NCBI GenBank assembly: GCA_902803675.1
Contig: CADCQZ010000397.1
Span: forward strand, 1 to 6,394
Direction of reading: 5' to 3'
Length of the DNA: 6,394 bases
Origin: an uncultured Eubacteriales bacterium
GTDB lineage: Bacteria > Bacillota_A > Clostridia > Christensenellales > Aristaeellaceae
Part shown: piece after piece, positions 1 through 3,718 of the stretch
How positions within the stretch are numbered: the first letter of the stretch is position 1
Layout of the letters: every line of letters begins with the position of its first letter
Position numbers and translations under genes: made by a program
The notes under the pieces: model-generated
Seen by the model: only the letters and a program-made list of their open reading frames with translations
What the model was told of the DNA's origin: nothing
Database searches by the model: none

Positions 1-1288
1 CCTGATGGTCCAGCACGTCAGCCAGCAGGGCCATGCTCAGGTACATGGCGGGGGTGGAGCCCAGGGCCTTGAGGATGAAGGAAACGTAAACGACGATCAG
101 GTTATTGGGCACGATCAGGCCCAGCGCGCCGCCCGCGACGGCCAGGGCCGCGCCCGCGAAAATGGCCTTTCCCTTGCCGATCTTGTTCGCCAGGATGGGG
201 GCCGCCACCATGCCGATGGCCGTGGGGATGGCGCCGATGATGGCCAGCAGGCCGGAGATGGTGCCGCCGTTGGCGATGGTGTAGACGCCGTCGGCGTTGG
301 GGAACATCGCCTGGCAGAAGTAGAGCTGGCTGACGTTCTTGGTCATGCCGCCCAGCTGGTAGCAGAAGAAGAACACCATCATGATGATCCAGAACTTGTC
401 GCCGAAGCAGATCTTGGCCTGCTTGCCGATGGGCAGCGCCTTGGCGGGCTCGGCGGCGTCGGCTCTGTCCAGGCTCTCCTCGGTGACGCGCTCACGGGTG
501 AACATGAATTCCACCAGGGCGCCCACCACGGTGATGGCCGTCAGGGCGATCACGAAGATCTTCCAGTTGTTGTAGGAAGCGACCGCATCGTACATCACGG
601 CGCCTTCGGCGTTCACGTAGTACTCCACGGCGCCCTGGGCGTTGGTCACGGCCGTGCCTGCGCCGCTCATGTCATATACGAACAGCAGGCTCAGGAAGAA
701 GGGCAGGATCATGGTGCTGAGGCCCATGGCCGCCAGCATCGTGGCGTTGGACAGGGTGGCCAGGAGGGTCCTGTCCTTGGAGTTGCGGGTGGACAGGCTC
801 ACCAGAGCGGCGTGGGGCGTATAGTACATGGGATACGCGAAAGCGAACCACAGGTTATAGCCGATGGCGATGCACACCAGCGCCAGGCCCTGGCCCTGGG
901 GATTGATGGTGTCCGTGGCCAGAGGGGAGATGACGAACAGGATCAGGAGCGCGATGAAGCTGATGGGCACCGAGATCAGCAGCAGGGGACGGGCCTTGCC
1001 GGCGCGGGACTTGCTCCTGTCCATCAGGCGGCCCACGATGATGTTGCCCAGCACCACGAAGATCACGGAGATCACGGGCAGCCACTTGAAGAACTCACTG
1101 GCCCAGGAGTTGATGTTGAGCACGTCGGTCATGTACTTGTTGAAGTAATTGGACAGCACCGAGTTGGCCACCAGGGCCAGGGTGGGGCCGATCAGGTAGC
1201 CGATCGCGCCCTCGGGGATGAGGGTCACGTTGTTGCTCTTGATCAGGCTGGGCAGCTTGTCAAAGATGCTTTTCTTCGTCTGGCTCAA
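1..1288 (-). CDS. GPH-family (MelB-like) MFS sugar transporter, C-terminus cut off by window edge
   Basis: An inner-membrane sugar or glycoside carrier of the glycoside-pentoside-hexuronide family. 429 residues are visible, beginning SQTKKSIFDKLPSL after the start. The family hallmark lies after the second membrane segment at residues 90-101 (DRSKSRAGKARP), equivalent to the MelB loop with RSRWGK. A second hallmark, ADVLDHQ, is at the truncated end and matches the MelB MADTVDYGE region, so roughly 100 residues (the last membrane helices) are missing. Hydrophobic segments lie near residues 25-45, 70-88, 101-121, 135-152, 183-205, 242-264, 299-312, 343-365, 374-393 and 396-410. The start is TTG: an in-frame TGA lies three codons upstream, and the next in-frame ATG is only at residue 53. 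At the positions of MelB Asp55 and Asp59 I read Val78 and Asn82. Residues 206-240 form an unusually long outer loop with a tandem repeat. Codon use is strongly biased (almost all ATC, CTG/CTC, GTG), suggesting good expression. Family is firm; substrate and coupling ion are unknown. Confidence 0.93.
   Translation of the reverse strand, partial: MSQTKKSIFDKLPSLIKSNNVTLIPEGAIGYLIGPTLALVANSVLSNYFNKYMTDVLNINSWASEFFKWLPVISVIFVVLGNIIVGRLMDRSKSRAGKARPLLLISVPISFIALLILFVISPLATDTINPQGQGLALVCIAIGYNLWFAFAYPMYYTPHAALVSLSTRNSKDRTLLATLSNATMLAAMGLSTMILPFFLSLLFVYDMSGAGTAVTNAQGAVEYYVNAEGAVMYDAVASYNNWKIFVIALTAITVVGALVEFMFTRERVTEESLDRADAAEPAKALPIGKQAKICFGDKFWIIMMVFFFCYQLGGMTKNVSQLYFCQAMFPNADGVYTIANGGTISGLLAIIGAIPTAIGMVAAPILANKIGKGKAIFAGAALAVAGGALGLIVPNNLIVVYVSFILKALGSTPAMYLSMALLADVLDHQ
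587..646 (-). repeat. Tandem 30-base (ten-codon) duplication inside the transporter gene
   Basis: Two adjacent 30-base units encode TNAQGAVEYY (residues 215-224) and VNAEGAVMYD (225-234), sharing the pattern NA(Q/E)GAV-Y. At DNA level both units keep AACGCC followed by GGCGCCGTG in the same register. They sit in the predicted extracytoplasmic loop between membrane segments 5 and 6, which is short in MelB as I recall it. A local duplication followed by divergence is the simplest explanation. Confidence 0.7.
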
Positions 1289-1298
1289 TGCGGATCAT

Positions 1299-1304
1299 CC
1301 TTTC
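1299..1304 (-). promoter_or_regulatory. Ribosome binding site for the TTG start of the transporter
   Basis: On the minus strand GAAAGG lies 10 bases before TTG (1288-1286). It directly abuts an out-of-frame ATG (1298-1296), so it is too close to serve that codon. The in-frame TGA at 1297-1295 rules out any start further upstream for the transporter. Together these make TTG the likely initiator. Confidence 0.65.
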
Positions 1305-1365
1305 GTTATTCAAGTGTGGGCCGAGGCCTTTTGAGCCCGCGGCGGATGCACGGTTTTCCTTATAC

Positions 1366-1394
1366 AGTATAGATGAGGCCGGAGCCGTTGTCAA
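1366..1394 (-). promoter_or_regulatory. Strong housekeeping promoter for the transporter
   Basis: On the minus strand the -35 box is a perfect TTGACA (1394-1389), followed by a 17-base spacer and a -10 box TATACT (1371-1366, five of six consensus). Transcription would start near 1359, giving a leader of about 70 bases. The palindrome TATAC-A-GTATA (1361-1371) covers the -10 box and could bind a regulator. This is the best promoter in the window. Confidence 0.85.
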
Positions 1395-1471
1395 TCGTTT
1401 GTCCGTCATCTTGCCCAGCGCGCAGGCACCGATCGGGGCGAAAAAAAGCGGTGATACGGCCAAAAAACGCC

Positions 1472-1499
1472 TGGAAAATCCCGTGATCCCGGGTATAAT
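1472..1499 (+). promoter_or_regulatory. Probable promoter for the DUF2974 hydrolase gene
   Basis: A perfect -10 box TATAAT (1494-1499) is preceded at 16 bases by TGGAAA (1472-1477), four of six matches to the -35 consensus. A-tracts just upstream (1441-1447, 1462-1467) may act as UP-like or bent DNA and compensate for the weak -35. Transcription would begin near 1506, on the TGTATACA palindrome. The -10 is clear; the -35 is uncertain. Confidence 0.6.
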
Positions 1500-1555
1500 A
1501 TGCGTGTATACATGTTTTTGAGCCGTGAATGAATGCTTTCAGGATCTCACGACGC

Positions 1556-1596
1556 GGCCGGTATCTTTTTCCCGTTTCCCGGCCTTTTGAAAGGAG
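1556..1596 (+). promoter_or_regulatory. Leader hairpin and Shine-Dalgarno of the DUF2974 gene
   Basis: GGCCGG (1556-1561) can pair with CCGGCC (1579-1584) across a 17-base pyrimidine-rich loop, followed by TTTT and then GAAAGGAG (1589-1596). The ribosome binding site is 11 bases before ATG at 1608 and fixes that start. The hairpin could affect access to it, but the long loop makes a stable structure uncertain. Confidence 0.45.
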
Positions 1597-1607
1597 ACAT
1601 CGGATCG

Positions 1608-2735
1608 ATGGCGAACGTTTTCGACTATCTTGCCTGGCGGGGGGACATCCCGCTCACCGCGGCCCCCTTCAATGAGGTGGACAGCCTGATCCTTTCGGAA
1701 CTGGCTTATACCGACTTTGGGAACATCGTGCCTCAGAACGGGACGGGCGTGAGGCTGAAGGACGCCGCGGAGGCTTTTTTCGCCGTCCATGACCGGGAAA
1801 GCGTGAAAGCGTCCAGGTCATACACCGCGAAGGCGGCGCTGCTGATGGACGGCATGCTCTCCGGCGACCGGTTCCGGAATACGGTGCTGAGCCATTACAT
1901 GAACGACGTGGACGAGGAAAAGGGCATGCAGCTGGCCGCGGTCACTTTTCATCTGGATGACGGGACCGCGTACGTGGCTTTTCGGGGGACGGACGGGTCC
2001 CTGGTGGGCTGGAAGGAGAATTTCAACCTGAGCGTGACGAGCCTCACCGAGGGCCGGCTCCGCGCGGTGGAATATCTCGCGTGGGCGGCCCGGTCGGTGC
2101 CCGGGCCGCTCATCGTCGGCGGGCACTCCAAGGGCGGCAACCTGGCGGTCTTCGCTTCGGCCTTCTGCCGGGAGGACGTCCGGGACAGGATCGTTAAGAT
2201 CTATACCCACGACGGTCCCGGGTTCCGGGAGGAGATCACGGGCACGAAAGAATACCGGGAGGCCGCGCGCAAGGTGATCAGCATCGTGCCGGAGACCAGC
2301 GTGATCGGTCAGCTGATGGAAGACGGGTATGATCACCGGGTGGTCAGGAGCAGCGCTGCGGGGCTGACGCAGCACGACGGCCTCACCTGGCAGGTGATGA
2401 GGGACCGTTTCGAGGAAGCGGAGAAGTCCCCGGCGTCGGACCTGGTCGACCGCACCATGGATGATTTCCTCGGCCGCATGGATGATAAGGAGCGGGCCGA
2501 TCTGACCGAGACGCTTTTCGATGTCCTGGGGTCCACCGGGTCCCGGACCCTCAGCGGCATCGGCACCCAGGGCCTCAGGAGCGTGGAAAGGATCGCGAAC
2601 GCCGTGAGGTCCCTGCCGAAGGAGCGCCAGCAGGAGACCCTGGAAACGCTCAAAAAGCTGGGCATCAGCGGCGGCCAGGCCCTGGTGGGATACCTCACCG
2701 ATCTGATCGGCAAAAAGAACGGCCCTTCGAAGTGA
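1608..2735 (+). CDS. DUF2974 (Mbeg1-like) alpha/beta-hydrolase, substrate unknown
   Basis: A 375-residue cytoplasmic protein opening MANVFDYLAWRGDIPL, with FNEVDSLILSELAY just after, the N-terminal signature of the DUF2974 family. The alpha/beta-hydrolase core shows FRGTD at residues 125-129, GWKENF at 134-139, the nucleophile elbow GGHSKGGN with Ser174, an aspartate in DGPGF (Asp202), and a histidine in QHDGLTW (His256). These are the expected catalytic residues in the expected order, so the enzyme should be active, probably as a lipase- or esterase-like hydrolase. The last 110 or so residues are charged and helical, with no membrane segment or signal peptide. The frame is open 25 codons further upstream, to an ATG at 1533. 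I chose 1608 because it has a good Shine-Dalgarno and begins at the conserved family N-terminus. It has its own promoter, diverges from the transporter and converges on the SGNH gene. Family assignment is firm; no physiological role is known to me. Confidence 0.93.
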   Translation: MANVFDYLAWRGDIPLTAAPFNEVDSLILSELAYTDFGNIVPQNGTGVRLKDAAEAFFAVHDRESVKASRSYTAKAALLMDGMLSGDRFRNTVLSHYMNDVDEEKGMQLAAVTFHLDDGTAYVAFRGTDGSLVGWKENFNLSVTSLTEGRLRAVEYLAWAARSVPGPLIVGGHSKGGNLAVFASAFCREDVRDRIVKIYTHDGPGFREEITGTKEYREAARKVISIVPETSVIGQLMEDGYDHRVVRSSAAGLTQHDGLTWQVMRDRFEEAEKSPASDLVDRTMDDFLGRMDDKERADLTETLFDVLGSTGSRTLSGIGTQGLRSVERIANAVRSLPKERQQETLETLKKLGISGGQALVGYLTDLIGKKNGPSK

Positions 2736-2743
2736 GGGCCGTT
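2712..2743 (-). terminator. Intrinsic terminator of the SGNH gene, overlapping the stop of the DUF2974 gene
   Basis: Perfect 9-base arms, AACGGCCCT (2718-2726) and AGGGCCGTT (2735-2743), flank an 8-base loop. Read on the minus strand the hairpin is followed by C then TTTTT (2716-2712), a good terminator 64 bases after the SGNH stop codon. On the plus strand it is followed only by a short T run, so it would stop DUF2974 transcripts less well. It lies over the last six codons and the stop of the DUF2974 gene. Confidence 0.8.
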
Positions 2744-2807
2744 TGAACGGGGGAAGACGGGCGTTTTGACGCCGGGGATGTGACGATCCCGGGTGCCCGC
2801 CGATATA

Positions 2808-3530
2808 TCATCTCTCCTGTCTGAGAAAGGGCAGGAGGTTTTCAAAGATCACCGTGTACGCCTCGGCGGTCATGTGCACGCCGTCGGTGGTGTACTCCGC
2901 CTTCAGCTCGCCCCCGGCGTCATTGAGGCCGCGGTTCACGTTTATGGCGTGACAGGAAAGTTTCTCCGCCAGCGCGCCCACCCGGCGGCTGCATTCCCGG
3001 ATGTTTTCCGGGGTCCTGAAGCGGAGCATGGCCTGCCGGCCGGGATCGTCGCTGCCGGGCAGGTGGAGGTTGGCGGGGTAAAAGGCCATCACGTACACTT
3101 CCGTCTCGGGCAGTTTTTCCCGGGCGATGGTGAGGATCTTCTCATAATTGCTCACCAGGTGATCCATCCAGCCGCCGCCCCAGACCCGGTCGGTCATGTC
3201 GTTGGTGCCGATGTTGATGAACACCTTCGCCGGGGCCGGGTCCAGGAGCACCGTGGAGATCTCCCGCAGGAAATCGTCCGTGGTGGTGCCGCCGATGCCC
3301 CGGTTGTACACGGGGCCGGGGATGCCGGCGCTCGCGCACAGTTCCGTTACGGGGAACTGCTCCATCAGGGAGGAACCGGTGAACAGGATGCCGCCTTTTT
3401 GGGCAAGGCGGTTCAGTGTCCGGTAATTGCGCACCTTCATGGCCTTCTCCTCCCTGAAGCGCGCCTCGCCCTCCTCCCTGATCTTTTTAAGGAGAGCCTC
3501 TTCTCCCGGGCTCAGATGTTCCGTTTCCAT
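2808..3530 (-). CDS. SGNH/GDSL-type hydrolase (probable cytoplasmic carbohydrate or lipid esterase)
   Basis: A 240-residue serine esterase of the SGNH fold. Block I is ILFTGSSLM (residues 48-56), with GSS in place of the classic GDS; Ser54 is the nucleophile. Block II is NRGIGGTTT (76-84; Gly80 in the oxyanion hole), block III is INIGTND (105-111; Asn110), and block V is DGVHMT (216-221), supplying Asp216 and His219. The first 45 residues are a highly charged helix before the core. No signal peptide or membrane segment is visible, so it should act inside the cell. The frame extends 16 codons upstream, but the METEH start at 3530 has GGGGAGGA five bases before it. It diverges from the GH2 gene; relatives near glycosidases often deacetylate sugars, which is the most natural guess here. 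A lysophospholipase or general esterase role cannot be excluded. Confidence 0.92.
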   Translation of the reverse strand: METEHLSPGEEALLKKIREEGEARFREEKAMKVRNYRTLNRLAQKGGILFTGSSLMEQFPVTELCASAGIPGPVYNRGIGGTTTDDFLREISTVLLDPAPAKVFINIGTNDMTDRVWGGGWMDHLVSNYEKILTIAREKLPETEVYVMAFYPANLHLPGSDDPGRQAMLRFRTPENIRECSRRVGALAEKLSCHAINVNRGLNDAGGELKAEYTTDGVHMTAEAYTVIFENLLPFLRQER

Positions 3531-3535
3531 GGCGA

Positions 3536-3566
3536 TCCTCCCCGCGCCGGCCTTGCGATCGGCCGG
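3536..3566 (-). promoter_or_regulatory. Leader hairpin and Shine-Dalgarno of the SGNH gene
   Basis: On the minus strand, CCGGCC (3566-3561) pairs with GGCCGG (3552-3547) around an 8-base loop. The hairpin ends three bases before GGGGAGGA (3543-3536), which is five bases before the ATG. The Shine-Dalgarno decides the start at 3530. The hairpin overlaps one copy of the 11-base inverted repeat shared with the GH2 leader. Confidence 0.55.
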
Positions 3567-3585
3567 ATGATGTTTCATTTCCGGT

Positions 3586-3614
3586 ATTATACCCCATGGA
3601 TCGCGTTTGGTCCA
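3586..3614 (-). promoter_or_regulatory. Promoter for the SGNH gene
   Basis: On the minus strand the -10 box is a perfect TATAAT (3591-3586) with a 17-base spacer to TGGACC (3614-3609), four of six matches to the -35 consensus. Transcription would start near 3579, giving a leader of about 50 bases. It lies outside the chosen coding start, supporting 3530 over the upstream ATG. Confidence 0.72.
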
Positions 3615-3631
3615 GACAGGCGCGGAAAAGC

Positions 3632-3661
3632 TTGCGCCTGAGCGGGGTCATCTGTTATATT
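3632..3661 (+). promoter_or_regulatory. Probable extended -10 promoter for the GH2 gene
   Basis: TGTTATATT (3653-3661) is an extended -10 element: TG, one base, then TATATT (five of six). The upstream TTGCGC (3632-3637), 18 bases away, is only a half match to a -35 box. An extended -10 can work with a poor -35. Transcription would begin near 3668, about 50 bases before the start codon. Confidence 0.5.
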
Positions 3662-3690
3662 GTGACCGAGAACGGCGCGGGGCGGTTCAT

Positions 3691-3713
3691 CCGGCCGGGC
3701 CGGCAAAGGAGGA
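3691..3713 (+). promoter_or_regulatory. Shine-Dalgarno and small hairpin that set the GH2 start
   Basis: AAAGGAGGA (3705-3713) lies 5-6 bases before ATG 3719 and 8-9 bases before a second in-frame ATG at 3722, so either could be used. A 5-base-pair hairpin, CCGGC (3691-3695) with GCCGG (3699-3703), ends one base before the Shine-Dalgarno. This argues against the longer in-frame start at 3596, which would cover the promoter. Confidence 0.7.
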
Positions 3714-3718
3714 TAGGG

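Larger units (their letters stand above)
1289..1607. other. Divergent intergenic region between transporter and DUF2974 hydrolase
   Basis: This 319-base stretch has no convincing gene. It holds a strong minus-strand promoter (1366-1394), a weaker plus-strand promoter (about 1472-1499), and leaders of about 70 bases (transporter) and 100 bases (hydrolase). It also has A-tracts at 1441-1447 and 1462-1467, and two palindromes, TATACAGTATA at 1361-1371 over the minus -10 box and TGTATACA at 1505-1512 near the plus start site. Short open frames that cross it run through the promoters and have no ribosome binding site. Confidence 0.7.
3560..3697. repeat. 11-base inverted repeat, one copy in each divergent leader
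   Basis: TCATCCGGCCG occurs on the plus strand at 3687-3697 and on the minus strand at 3570-3560. Each copy is downstream of its own predicted -10 box and 21-29 bases before its start codon. In both leaders it is followed by GGCCGGC and then the Shine-Dalgarno. It may be a shared operator or leader element for co-regulation; GC-rich background weakens the case. Confidence 0.5.

Noticed and set aside
5..1372. 455-codon plus-strand open frame opposite the transporter
   Set aside because: Its product is Gly/His/Gln/Val-rich low-complexity sequence with no fold signature. It is the antisense shadow of a GC-rich gene whose minus-strand frame has clear GPH motifs.
1260..1463. 67-codon minus-strand frame upstream of and overlapping the transporter start
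   Set aside because: It begins upstream of the strong -35 box at 1389-1394, so the main transcript would not contain its start, and it has no ribosome binding site.
1288..1521. 77-codon plus-strand small frame in the divergent region
   Set aside because: It runs across both promoters, has no Shine-Dalgarno and has no recognisable features.
1533..1607. 25-residue N-terminal extension of the DUF2974 protein
   Set aside because: The conserved family N-terminus MANVFDYL begins at 1608 right after a good Shine-Dalgarno, and the upstream ATG has none.
2760..2773. Small GGCG/CGCC hairpin between the convergent genes
   Set aside because: The stem is only four base pairs with no T-run. The nearby 9-base stem explains termination better.
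1484..2794. Shared GATCCCGGGT near 1485 and 2785
   Set aside because: A ten-base GC-rich match in unrelated contexts (a promoter spacer and a convergent intergenic gap). No symmetry or further similarity supports a functional repeat.
2793..3641. 282-codon plus-strand open frame opposite the SGNH gene
   Set aside because: It shows the same shadow composition and lacks a ribosome binding site. The minus strand has all SGNH blocks.
3596..3718. 41-residue N-terminal extension of the GH2 protein
   Set aside because: It would cover the predicted promoter and leader, and it does not resemble GH2 sequence or a signal peptide. AAAGGAGGA marks the later start.
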